From assembly GCF_004379255.2 (NCBI RefSeq), contig NC_056038.1:27578061-27642060 (forward strand): DNA of 64,000 nt, read 5' to 3'. The notes below the pieces were generated by a model that saw only the letters and a list, made by a program, of their open reading frames with translations, was not told where the DNA came from and did not search any database. Origin of the DNA: Salvia splendens (taxonomy: Eukaryota; Streptophyta; Magnoliopsida; Lamiales; Lamiaceae). Below, piece by piece: positions 33,182-44,862 of this stretch (position 1 is the first letter of the stretch; each line of letters begins with the position of its first letter). The translations under genes were made by a program, and so were the position numbers.

Positions 33182-36100
33182 ATGTCTACAGCCAAGTTCG
33201 AGGTGGAAAAGTTCACCGGGAGAGAAACGATTTTGGGCTGTGGAGGCTGAAGATGAAGGCCATCTTGATGCAGCAAGGCCTATGGGATATCTTGAAGAAT
33301 GAAGGTGACGCTAAAGAAGGCAAACCTGATACTGATGAAAAGGAGAAGCAAAGGCTTCAAGATATGCAGTATAAGGCTTATAGCACCCTGATCTTGAACC
33401 TCACGGACAGGGTGCTAAGGGAAGTTTCCAAGGAGGAGACGGCTGCAGGAGTATGGGGGAAACTTGAGTCATTATACATGACCAAGTCTCTGGCGAACCG
33501 GTTACATTTGAAGCAAAGGCTTCTTGCTTTCAAGTTTTCAGATGGGAAGAGCATTTCTGAACAGCTCGAGGAGTTTGGGAAATGCATAGATGATCTTGAG
33601 AATATCGATGAGGTCATTAAAGATGAGGATAAGGCATTGATGTTGCTCAATTCCCTGCCTAAAAGTTATGAGCACTTCAAGGATGCAGTGCTTCTTGGAA
33701 GAGAAACCAAGGTCACCTATGAAGAGATTCATTCTGCATTGAAGATGAAGGAATCGCAGAAGGCTAATAACAAACAAACTGATCCAGTAGCTGAGAGTCT
33801 GCATGTGAAAAATAATCAGAATAAAAGGGGTTCCAAGAAGAAGTTCCAGAAGAAGGAAGAAGGTGGAGTATGGAAGGAGAAGAGAAGCTGTCACTACTGT
33901 AAGAAACCGGGCCATTTAAAGAAGCATTGTTTTGCTTGGAAGAGGAAACAAGAGCAAGAAAAGGCTGGGAACATAGAGACTGCTGATCTGGCTCAGGATG
34001 TTGAAGATAATGAAGCTTTGAATATCCACTCAGGGGCCAAGATTGAAGAATGCTGGATCATGGATTCAGGGTGCTCCTTCCACATTTGCTCACACAAATC
34101 TTGGTTCCAAGAATTATCAGCTTGGGAAGGATCAGTGATGCTAGGAAATGATCAAGTGTGCAATGTCAAGGGCATTGGGAACATCAGATTGAGGATGAAG
34201 GATGGGAGTATGAAGACTCTCACAGAAGTCAGATTCATTCCTCAAATCAAGAGAAATTTAATATCTCTTGGAATGCTAGAGTCAAAAGGGTGCAGATTCA
34301 ACTCTGGTGATGGGATCCTCACAGTAACAAAAGGCACCAGAATTGTGATGGAGGCCCAGAGAAAGAACAGCCTATACTATTTGCTGGGTGAAACCGTGGT
34401 TGATGCTGTGAATCTTGCCCAGACAGAAGACCTGCATCTATGGCATGCCAGGCTTGGACATGTGGGTGAGAAAGGCATAAGAGAGCTGGCTAAACAAGGA
34501 GTGATGAAGTTAAGTGCATCAGACAGCCTAAAGAAATGTGAATCTTGCATTCTAGGAAAGGCAAAGAAGCTGCCATTTTCTGGTGGGAAACACACTTCAT
34601 CAGCCCCATTTGTGTATGCCCACAGTGACTTGTGGGGGCCATCCCAAACTGAATCCATAGGTGGAGGTAAGTATTTCATCTCCATCATAGATGATTACTC
34701 AAGAAAAGTGTGGATTTACATTCTAAGAGAGAAGTCCCAAGCTTTTGAAAAATTTAGAGAATGGCATGCTAGATATGAGAATGAAAAGGGCTCAGTGCTT
34801 AAATATCTAAGGACTGATAATGGCATGGAGTTTCTGTCTGCGGAGTTTGATAGTTTCTGTAAGGTGAAAGGGATAAGAAGGCATAGGACCGTGCCAAGAA
34901 ATCCTCAACAGAACGGGCTGGCAGAAAGAATGAATAGGACATTGCTAGAAAGGGTGAGGTGCATGCTATTCTACTCTGGAATGCCAAAGAGATTCTGGGC
35001 AGAGGCTGTCTCTACTGCAGCCAATCTGATCAATAAGTGTCCATCATCTGCTATATCCAATGAGACCCCAGATCAAAGATGGTATGGAAGCCTAGGTGAT
35101 TACTCAGCCTTGAAGGTGTTTGGGTGTGCTGCTTATGCACACATTAAGCAGAGTAAATTGGAGCCAAGGGCAAAGAAATGTGTGTTGTTGGGATACCAAG
35201 ATGGGGTAAAAGGATACAGACTGTGGAATTTGGATAGAGAAGGCAGAAATATCATTGTGAGCAGAGATGTGACATTCAATGAAGAGGAGATGCCATTTAA
35301 AGATGATGGGAAGCCCTCTGGTGGTGGCAGTAGCTCTGAAATGCAAAACCTTGAGTTTGGTGGAGAATCTGCTGGAACAGACACTGATGAGGATGTTGTG
35401 ATCACAGGAAATCAAGAAGAAGGTGGAGCAACTAGCTCTCAACATACTCAGAACACAGGTGAGCAGGAGTCACCAGTGCAGCAAGCTGCTGCAGCTCAAG
35501 GGGCCAGAAGAAATCCAAGAAGAAATGCAGGCCTACCTAGCAGATTCTCAGATTATGACATGAGCTTCTTTGCTCTATGTGTAGCAGAAGTACTCATGTT
35601 TTCAGAACCCTCAACCTATGAAGAAGCCATGAGTTGCAAGGAAAGTCAGAAATGGATCAAGGCCATGGAAGAAGAAATAGAGTCCTTGCTGAAAATGGGA
35701 CTTGGATTTTGGTGACTGATCCAGGGACTCAGAAGCTGATCAGTTGCAAATGGCTGTTTAAGAAGAAAGTAGAGGTGGGGGAAGTTGAAAGCATACGGTT
35801 TAAGGCAAGGCTGGTTGCTAGAGGATTCACACAAGTAGAGGGTATTGACTACACAGAGGTGTTCTCTCCAGTGGTGAAGCACACTTCCATTCGGATCTTA
35901 TTGGCCATGACTGCTCATTTCAACTGGGAGCTGCATCAACTTGATGTGAAGACAGCATTTTTGCATGGAGATCTAGAGGAAACGATCTATATGATGCAGC
36001 CTAAGGGTTTTGAGAAGCCGGGAGAAGAAAAGAAAGTTTGCTTGTTAAAGAAAAGCCTATATGGGCTCAAGCAAAGCAGCCGGCAGTGGAACAAGAAGTT

Positions 36101-37181
36101 TCATGAGCAGATGGAATTGATGGCATTTGAGAGATCCAGTTTTGATAGCTGCGTGTATGTCAAGAGAAGTGGAAATCTAATACTGGCCTATCTACTGCTG
36201 TATGTGGATGATATTCTGCTGGCAGGATCAAGCAAGAGTGAGCTGCTGTCTGTCAAGGAGGAGTTGAAGCAGAGATTTGATATGAAAGATCTTGGGGAAG
36301 CCAAGAGAATCTTGGGTATGGATATTGTCAGGAACAGAAAGAAGAAAGAACTGAAATTGGTTCAGGCTGATTATATCAGAAAGGTGGTAGAAAAATACCA
36401 GGTAAGGAGTGAAAAGTCAGTATCCACTCCATTGGCTAGCTGCTTCAAACTCAGTAAAGAACAGATGCCAAAGACAGCTGAAGATAGAGAAGAGATGAGC
36501 AGGATACCCTATGCAAATATAGTGGGAAGTGTGATGTACTTGATGATATGTACAAGGCCGGATGTGGCTCATGCCATAAGCGTTGCAAGCAGATATATGG
36601 CTGATCCAGGTAGGGATCACTGGGCAGCACTAAAGTGGATTCTGAAATACCTGAAAGGGTCTGTCATGGTTGGCTTGAAGTTTGGTGGTGGAGTTTGGTC
36701 TGAGGAGAGGGAAAGTCCTAGAAGGATTCTGTGACTCGGATTATGCGGCTAACTTAGACAACAGAAAGTCTCAGAGTGGTTACATCTTCACACTATATGG
36801 CACAGCAATCAGCTGGAAATCAAATTGCAGTCTGTGGTTGCACTGTCCACAACCGAAGCTGAGTATATTTCTCTGACTGAGGCTGCAAAGGAAGGAAAAT
36901 GGTTGCAAGGAATCTTGGAAGATTTAGGAATGAAGCTGGGAGCAGTGAAGATTAACTGTGACAGCAACTCGGCTATATGTTTAGCAAAACATCAAATGTT
37001 CCATGAGAGGTCGAAGCATATAGATGTGAGGAGACACTTCATCAGAGATGAGATTCAAAGTGGAAAGATCAATGTGGTGAAAGTTCCTACCGAAGAAAAT
37101 GCATCAGACATGTTGACAAAATCTCTGCCAACTTCGAAATTCAAACATTGTTTGAAGTTGGTTGAGATTGTGGAGTGTTGA
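33182..37181 (+). pseudogene. Copia gag-pol polyprotein with small indels
   Basis: The ATG at 33182 (MSTAKFEVEKFTGR) runs into a two-base GA insertion near 33224, after which the main frame runs to 35715. Domains in order are gag with WRLKMKAILMQQGLWDIL; zinc knuckle CHYCKKPGHLKKHC; protease WIMDSGCSFHIC; integrase zinc region and core (LWHARLGHVGEKG, YLRTDNGMEFLS, NPQQNGLAERMNR); RT (KWLFKKKVEVGEVESIRFKA, DVKTAFLHGDLEETIYM, YVDDILLAGSS); and RNase H (CDSDYAANLDNRKSQSGYIF, ALSTTEAEYISLTEAAKEG, LAKHQMFHERSKHIDVR), ending at 37181. Further breaks are one base lost in an A run near 35693, a change near 36705, and one T lost near 36825. It normally drives reverse transcription and integration; this copy would need help in trans unless these are sequence errors. 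Confidence 0.92.
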
Positions 37182-37249
37182 AGCTTGTAACAAGGATTGA
37201 GAAGGGAATCCAGATATTGATGGAGTTTTGCAAGGACAAGGTGGAGATT

Positions 37250-37826
37250 TGTGAAAGTGTGTCCATGCAAACTACTGGAGCTCGGCTTCTGAGCTCGGAA
37301 ATGAAGCTCGGCTTTGAGTCCGGTTGTGATCGAGTGGTGGAGCCTCGGCAGCTCCGAGAAGAGATCAAGAAATAAAGCTCGGCTTTGAGCTAGCCGAGAA
37401 AGGCAGTTCGGTTGATAACCGAGAAAGGCAGTTCGGTTGATAGCCGAGAAATGCAGTTCGGTTGCTAACCAAGAATGGCAGTTCGGTTTTAGCCGAGCAG
37501 CGGTTATAACTAACTTTGGGAAATAGAGTTAGTTGGATTTTATTTTCTTGATTGCATCTTGTATAAATAGCTCGATAGAGCTCAGTAGTGAAAGACGCAG
37601 AACACAGATTACACACACAATTAGAAGAGAATTCTTGCACTAGCTAGCGTTTGCTTAGAGTGATAGATTGTGAGTGTGAAGTTCTTGTATTGAGAGTTCC
37701 ATCAATAAGATTCCGGTCATCTTCTCCGTGGACGTAGGTGAATTATCACCGAACCACGTTATATCGTTTGCGTGCTTTATTTCCTCGTTCGTGCGTGTGC
37801 GAGATCGGCGGTATCACGACCCAACA
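37250..37826 (+). repeat. Copia 3' LTR
   Basis: Identical by eye to 32482-33058, including the four 25-base repeats (37394-37493). It is preceded by the purine-rich GGACAAGGTGGAGATT, the probable polypurine tract. Confidence 0.93.
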
Positions 37827-37831
37827 CTAGT

Positions 37832-38340
37832 AATTAGCTAGCAAGATTGTAGCTTATCTTTATGCACAACCTCATCAGTTCACACATGATGTGGGCTTGT
37901 TGAGAGGCAAAGCCTGTATTTGAATTAAATGTGTGCACCTTTAATTTGAAAATTCGAATGTGATGAATCAAATTAGCATGGTTAAAAAAATGTACGTACT
38001 TATAATACTAGTATGAATGCATGATGGTGGGCACCGACGTGACAAGACTCTTGTGACTGCATTTAAAGCTTGTCCATTTTAATCAAGGTATATACTACCC
38101 CTATATTTACATAAGTCATTTAATTTTCTGGAATTTAACTTTAATAGTTGAGGCGGGAATTACTACTTAACATTTATTTATTTTTTTGTTTATTTAACTT
38201 TAAATGACCAAAACATGTGCATCTTGGAAAATTGCATTTTGAAAAATAGGCCAATTTAACCTAGCTAGAAGAAAATGGAGTTAATGTGGTGTATGGTGGG
38301 CGTGTAACGATACATAGCGGCTCAAATTTATTATACTCCT
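37832..38340. other. Intergenic sequence before the duplication
   Basis: Non-coding, AT-rich, no element recognised. It ends in CTCCTACT, which overlaps the five-base CTACT microhomology at the left edge of the tandem duplication. Confidence 0.45.
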
Positions 38341-39816
38341 ACTATACAATTCTAATGTATTTATACACATTGCTGTGATCTACTTTACACATATATAAAC
38401 ATTGAAGTCATAATTCTACCACAAATTGAAATGTACGTAGATGGCATTTGGCATTCGCAAACACAATTGTTACTCTTAATTTGCAGTCACAGGGAAAGAA
38501 AAATGTTTTAATATGTGAACAGAAATTTAATATTTTTATGTGACAAAAAATCTACAAAATATATGAAGAAGCATAATAATTAATATGAAAGACAATATTA
38601 AATTATTTGTAGGGTAAAGATAAAAGTATTAATTAAATAAAGGAGTTAGTTTAGCAAGATATGTGGTCAACCCAAATTGTATCCATTTTATAGTAAAAGA
38701 AAAACACAACACGCAAACGCTTACTATTTTTATGTTAGAGCGCAAACGATAATAAATTTTCTTTTATTCAAATACTCCAAGATAACTACTTAGCCAGTGA
38801 AATAAATTGTACATGTAGGGCTGAATAACTAAAACATTTAATTAAGGTTTGAATGTTTGATAGTAGTATTTTGGTTCCTTAAAATGTTTCGTGATCGCAA
38901 CCTTTTGAATTAAATCACACTTTTTAAAAGAATAAATTGAGGCTTCTCAGTGTAAGAGTGATTCTTCACCCTTCTAGATCCCTAATTTAACAACCAAACA
39001 AATTTTTGATTTTATTTTTTATAAAATCATCAAATTGAACACATTTTGTAGTACAAATGATGGTGCAAAAAAAGGCGGTTTGATTTGCATATGTTCGGTG
39101 AAGAGGTAGGAAGGTGTTCACTAAAATAATCCATTCAGCCCCCACCAAACAAGTTTTATTTTTTGGCAACGTCATTCTCTTATACAAAAACCATGCTTGC
39201 TTTACTTGTACAAATTATACATAAAAGCAACAAAAAAATTCCACTGGTGACTAATTGCACAGCCATGGTACAGGGGCTTCTCCATTAAAATTGTCTGTTG
39301 TTACACCTTTTCTCTCTATACAAATCCATAAAGGAAAATGTATAACAAAGTGACCCCTACCATTCACCTTAAATTTTGGGTTTTCGGATTCCAAAAATGA
39401 CAAAACATCATCTCTTATTATTGATAACTACTGTACTAAACTAATCATCACATTCATTGGTCCTACTAATTACTAAACAATCAAAACGGATCCCCATTCC
39501 CATTATTCAAGATTCTCCTATTCACAATCCCAAAAAAAAAAAAAAAAGTCACCACCCATAAATACTTATGTGTTGAATTCAATTGCGTGAATCTGAGGTC
39601 TCTCATTAACTGAAAATCGTTCATCCGTCTCTCTCACTTTCTTCCTCCGCCCTATGCCTTTTCACCATTGTTTCTCGGCATCATTTCTTCCCCCTTTTGT
39701 CAATCTTTAAAAATTGAAATATGGTTTCCTTTCTTCTCTGTTTAGACGGCACCTTATTTTATCACTGCAAAAATGGATGTTAAATCTTGAATTCCTTTGA
39801 CTCTTTCAAGAGAAAC
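38341..39816 (+). promoter_or_regulatory. Upstream region of the VARLMGL gene
   Basis: Non-coding. A TATA-like CATAAATAC near 39557 lies about 250 bases before the ATG, which would leave a C/T-rich leader (near 39600-39720). It is conserved in the second copy at about 43570-43600. The assignment is weak and based only on position. Confidence 0.3.
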
Positions 39817-42352
39817 ATGCCTGTTTACCGATCCTTCGTCACGTGTGACGACCCCAAAGGCGTCGCCGACTGCAAGACCGTCGCAAAATCCAACAAAGCC
39901 CGACAAAAAAAACTCCATAAAACATCAACATCATCAAACTCAAAGGAGGAGGGCGGCTTGTGTTTTCAAGTGATGGAGGTTTCTAGAGGCGCAGAGAGGC
40001 TCAGCAAAGCGGTGGAAAGGCCGCACACCTCCACCGACTTGCTGAGAGGCGCTCTGCATTTGCAGCACTCCCTTGTTATGTTTGGGAAATTGCACAAGGA
40101 GAAGAGGCCTCTTGATCTACTAGATGATAATCTTAAGCCTCGAGTTTCTGCATCCAGAGATTGCTATGATGAGCTGAGGGATGTAATTAGGGAGAGCTTC
40201 GCCAGGCTGAATTTATTGCCCAAGGAGAAACTAGTTTGTGATGCTGATAGAAAGCACTCTGAGTTGTGTGTCGATCTGCCGTCTTCTAGCTCGAGCCAGA
40301 CCTCGTCTTCGCTGCTCCACTCGGGCTCCTCGGGGTCTCCCAGCATCTGGCTCGAGAAGAAGTCAAACTTGATTGCGAAGCTCATGGGGTTGGAGGAAGC
40401 AATGCCCTTAAAAGCAGGGGATGGTGCGTTTTTGAAGGAAAGGAGAAGCCCTTTCCTTGATATTCATCTGCCGAGGCCTAACAACAAGCCTCAGTTCAAG
40501 CTAGCTAGAAGAGAGACAAGAACTTTAGAAGAGATCATTGAGACTATGCAGTTTAAGGGGATTTTGGGGAGAAAGTCTTTACATGATTACAAGTTGCATT
40601 CTAATGCGTTGTTCTTGAGGAATGAATCGGCTGTTGATACTCCGCCTATCGTGATCATGGAGCCTCTTCGTGTTCGTGCTGATCAGTGTACCGATGGTGG
40701 GGAGCACCTCAAGAGTCGACAAACGCCAAGAAAGACGGGGGCAGAGCTTCCACCTAGACCAGAGTTGAAGGCAAAGAAGCCTAATGAGAAATCTGCAGTA
40801 GATCATTCTTCTAAACAGAAGCTCGATAAGAGAACTCAAGCGAGGCCAGTAAAGAAAGCAGCACTAGATAGCCTCTCTACGACGAGGACGAGCCAACCGA
40901 AGCCTCTTCCTCCACAAATACAGAAGAAAGAAGTTCCCAAAATAAGGAAACCAAAAGATGCTAAGCCTCAAAGGTCTGATAAAACTCAAAATGTAACCAA
41001 ACTTGCTGCAGTGAAGACTGTGAGAGGAAACAATGTCTCTAAAAGTCTGGTTGCTATAGGAAAGGTTGCAGCCGCAGATAAGGGCATGAAACCGACACCT
41101 CTTAGTCGAACTGTTCCAAAGAAGAGTCCGCGGAAAGGTGAATCCAATAGCAAGCCCTCACCACATGTAGTAAGTTTCATCTTTCTATGTTAGCATTTAG
41201 GCTGTTATATTAATGGAGTCTGCATACTAATACTGAGCTAACAAAATGATGCAGGTTGAAACTATCGTCAGCGAGTTCGTGCTGAAGAATACAGAACCAA
41301 AACAAGCTACTGAGGAAGTGGCTAAAGCTTATAATGTGTCTGGTAAATCACTAAATCCAATCAATATGATTTTTCGTAATGCTTTTTGTTTCTGCTATAA
41401 TGGTTAGAACTGTGTTCATTATATTCTAGAGGACTATTGGTTATTTTGAAAACCATAGAATGCCATCTGCTAATAAGTAACTATATTCTTCAAAACATTG
41501 TAAAAATCTTACATTCTATTTATACACAAAACTAGTGGAATTCTAGTGGAACCTTGAATCGTCTCTCTTGGTGATAGAAAGTGGTACTCTGTATTGTTGA
41601 CACCCAAAGCATACTAGTATTGTTAGAACTGTGGCGGTTGATTTACACGAAGACATTAATCAGATAGATGCAACTATTTTTTGTATCTACATAGTGATTC
41701 TCTATTCAATACAGATAGTTCAACGAATGCAACAAGTTCTCCTAGAGATGCTTCGGACGTAACTAGCAAGGATGATCCCCATCATATTGAAAATGACACT
41801 TTGTTTCCAAGTTTAGATTCAGATCAGATCAAAGGCTGCAAAATCCTAATGAATTCAAGATATTTACTCCTAAGAAGTGCTTCATTTCTCAATCATGTAG
41901 AGGAGCTCTTCGACACAGGCACTCATGACTCTACAGTCTTTCAAAATTCAGTTGATAGTGAAGGGCTTTATGATGCTCTTCTCCTCGACTGTGCAAAAGA
42001 AATACTAGAGCGTAAGAGCCTAAGCTGCAGGGGCACGAGAAATCTTTGGTCACAAAACCTCTTGAGAAGGCCGAAATACCATTCATCTATAGAGCAGTTG
42101 GTAGAGGAGATAGCTGATATCATTGAAGGTTTGCAAAACTACAGTGAAGTTTGTGGAAATATAGTTGTCATAGACAGCATATACCCGATGCTGGACAAAG
42201 ACCTAAGGCGGAATGAAGAGGTGACAGGTGCTTGGGATTCTGGCTGGAGGAAGGGATATGCAATGGAAGCAGTTGATGAAGTGATGCATGAAGTGGAAGA
42301 GCAAGTTTTGAGTGAAATAGTAGCTGATGTGATTACAGAAATTATGCAATAA
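39817..42352 (+). CDS. VARLMGL/DUF4378 (TRM-like) protein, intact copy
   Basis: Three exons, 39817-41169, 41255-41342 and 41715-42352, join in frame through GTAAGT/GCAG and GTAAAT/ACAG introns to give 692 residues. The start MPVYRSFVTCDDPKGVADCK is the first ATG; an upstream TTG is not used. Residues of about 185-194, LIAKLMGLEE, are the VARLMGL (DUF3741-associated) motif. The middle is basic, proline- and lysine-rich and probably disordered (PRPELKAKKPNEKSA). The C-terminal exon carries a DUF4378-like end (VEEIADIIEGLQNYSEV, DSGWRKGYAMEAVDEVMHEV). This architecture is shared with TON1-recruiting-motif/LONGIFOLIA-related plant proteins that associate with cortical microtubules and cell shape. 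The specific subfamily and any microtubule role are inference. No lesion was seen. Confidence 0.85.
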
Positions 42353-43932
42353 ATTATTGAGCTTTTGGTGTAAAAATTTCATTAGATTAATCAGTACATA
42401 TCCTGACAAAACATAGAGATGTAGAGAGTTCTACTATACAATTCTAATGTATTTACACACATTGCTGTGATCTACTTTACACATATATAAACATTGAAGT
42501 GATAATTCTACCACAAATTGAAATGTACGTAGATGGCATTTGGCATTCGCAAACACAATTGTTACTCTTAATTTGCAGTCACAGGGAAAGAAAAATGTTT
42601 TAATATGTGAACAGAAATTTAATATTTTTATGTGACAAAATATATGAAGAAGCATAATAATTAATCTGAAAGACAATATTAAATTATTTGTAGGGTAAAG
42701 ATAAAAGTATTAATTAAATAAAGGAGTTGTTTAGCAAGATATGTGGTCAACCCAAATTGTATCCATTTTATAGTAAAAGAAAAACACAACACGCAAACGC
42801 TTACTATTTTTTTCTTAGAGCGCAAACGATAATAAATTTTCTTTTATTCAAATACTCCAAGATAACTACTTAGCCAGTGAAATAAATTGTACATGTAGGG
42901 CTGAATAACTAAAACATTTAATTAAGGTTTGAATGTTTGATAGTAGTATTTTGGTTCCTTAAAATGTTTCGTGATCGCAACCTTTTGAATTAAATCACAC
43001 TTTTCAAAAGAATAAATTGAGGCTTCTCAGTGTAAGAGTGATTCTTCACCCTTCTAGATCCCTAATTTAACAACCAAACAAATTTTTGATTTTATTTTTT
43101 ATAAAATCATCAAATTGAACACATTTTGTAGTACAAATGATGGTGCAAAAAAAAAGGCGGTTTGATTTGCACATGTTGGGTGAAGAGGTAGGAAGGTGTT
43201 CACTAAAATAATCCCCACCAAACAAGTTTTATTTTTTGGCAACGTCCCTCTCTCATTTATACAAAAACCATGCTTGCTTACTTGTACAAATTATACATAA
43301 AATCCACAAAAAAATTCCACTGGTGACTAATTGCACAGCCATGGTACAGGGCTTCTCCATTAAAATTGTCTGTTGTTACACCTTTTCTCTCTATCCAAAT
43401 TCATAAAGGAAAATGTATAACAAAGTGACCCCTACCATTCACCTTAAATTTTGGGTTTTCGGATTCCAAAAATGACAAAACATCATCTCTTATTAATTAC
43501 TAAACAATCAAAACGGATCCCCATTCCCATTATTCAATGATTCTCCTATTCACAATCCCAAAAAAAAAAAAAAAAGTCACCACCCATAAATACTTACTGT
43601 GTTGAATTCAATTGCGTGAATCTGAGGTCTCTCATTAACTGAAAATCGTTCATCCGTCTCTCTCACTTTCTTCCTCAGCCCTATGCCTTTTCACCATTGT
43701 TTCTCGGCATCATTTCTTCCTCCTTTTGTCAATCTTTAAAAATTGAAATATGGTTTCCTTTCTTCTCTGTTTAGACGGCACCTTATTTTATCACTGCAAA
43801 AATGGATGTTAAATCTTGAATTCCTTTGACTCTTTCAATTGAGCTCAGAGAAACATGCCTGTTTACCGATCCTTCGTCACGTGTGACGACCCCAAAGGCG
43901 TCGCCGACTGCAAGACCGTCGCAAAATCCAAC

Positions 43933-44529
43933 TGATGGATCCGCGAATTATTGATGTTAGTAAATGCTGGTAGAGAATTATGACACAATGAATTTACGTG
44001 GTTCGATTTACTGAGGTAAATCTACGTCCACGGGGAGAAATGAGGGCAGGTTTGTATTGCTTGATCTGCGAAAATACAGCTTACAACACAGACTGGCTAT
44101 ATGCTATTTTATCTCTAGAGAGCTTAACCCTTTTCTATCAGATCTAAGTTCTATTTATACATTGAACTAGGATCGTGGTTTGCAGCCCCACTAACAAGAT
44201 CGTGGGTGAGCAATAACTGCTCAATAACTGCTTCATACCACTAAATAGATCGTGGGTATAGTGGAGGTCGTGGAGGCCTTTCGTGAGTCCACCAACTCCT
44301 AGTTCGGTCGAATGCTGAGACCGAACTGTTGGACTTTACCGATCAGCTCTTGCCGATCTGAGAGGAGAGCTTGACTGGTCGGCTTTTACCGAGCTGTAGG
44401 CTGAGTCCGAACTCTTTGGTCGTGCCGAACTCTTTGGTCGTGCCGAACAGATACTCTTTCTTGGGCTCTGGGCTGATGGGCCGTCACTGTTATTGGGCTT
44501 GCCATTAGGGTTTAGTTCGTACCCCATCA
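43933..44529 (-). repeat. Tat element 3' LTR
   Basis: It starts TGATGGATCC and ends ACCCCATCA. It matches 54111-54707 with no difference seen. CCGAAC recurs at 18-base spacing (44407, 44425, 44443). The minus-strand frame starting MGYELNPNGKP in each LTR is not a gene. Confidence 0.93.
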
Positions 44530-44541
44530 CTACCCCCCCCG
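44530..44541 (-). other. Tat polypurine tract
   Basis: The plus strand reads CTACCCCCCCCG next to the left LTR, so the element's strand has CGGGGGGGGTAG immediately before the 3' LTR. This is the expected place and composition for plus-strand priming. Confidence 0.7.
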
Positions 44542-44862
44542 AAAAGCGAAGTGGATCACTTCGGCGAGGTGAGTCACTTCGGCATTCTGGATAACGGTAA
44601 GGGGGAGGCTGACGTCAGGGGACGTGCCTAGCGCATGCCTGCATTAAATGCGACAGTAAAATCCGGCCATTGATTCCTGAAAAGGTGGGATTCGAAACGG
44701 CGCAACGATTTCGAAATCTTTCCCGTATCTGATAAATACGCTCTTTCTTCATCATTGAAGCACTTTTGCTGTTGCGTCTTCTATACTCTCTTTCTTGCGA
44801 AAATTCCCTCTCCGCTTTCAAGAATTTTTTCAGACTATCTTCACCTTCAAAAAGTAAGAAAA

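Larger units (their letters stand above)
32482..37826 (+). mobile_element. Ty1/copia LTR retrotransposon, Tork-like
   Basis: A 5345-bp element with 577-bp LTRs (32482-33058 and 37250-37826) that look identical base for base. It has a perfect five-base duplication CTAGT (32477-32481 and 37827-37831). A primer site TGGCGCCGTCTGTGGGAA lies at 33061-33078, and a purine-rich tract just before the right LTR. Order: gag, zinc knuckle, protease, integrase, RT, RNase H, which defines copia. The coding region has several small indels, so the copy is not autonomous as it reads here. Tork placement is by resemblance to Tnt1-type sequence. Confidence 0.95.
38341..42432 (+). repeat. Tandem duplication unit 1 (about 4.1 kb)
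   Basis: The unit begins ACTATACAATTCTAATG and spans the upstream region, the whole VARLMGL gene and its 3' end. The same sequence starts again at 42433. The edges share CTACT at all three junctions (left edge, middle and right edge at 57248-57252), which suggests a microhomology-linked origin. Confidence 0.93.

Noticed and set aside
44336..44530. Minus-strand frame in each Tat LTR starting MGYELNPNGKP
   Set aside because: Short, low-complexity frame (RPKSSARPKSS) within LTR sequence, with no domain; the two copies are identical simply because the LTRs are.
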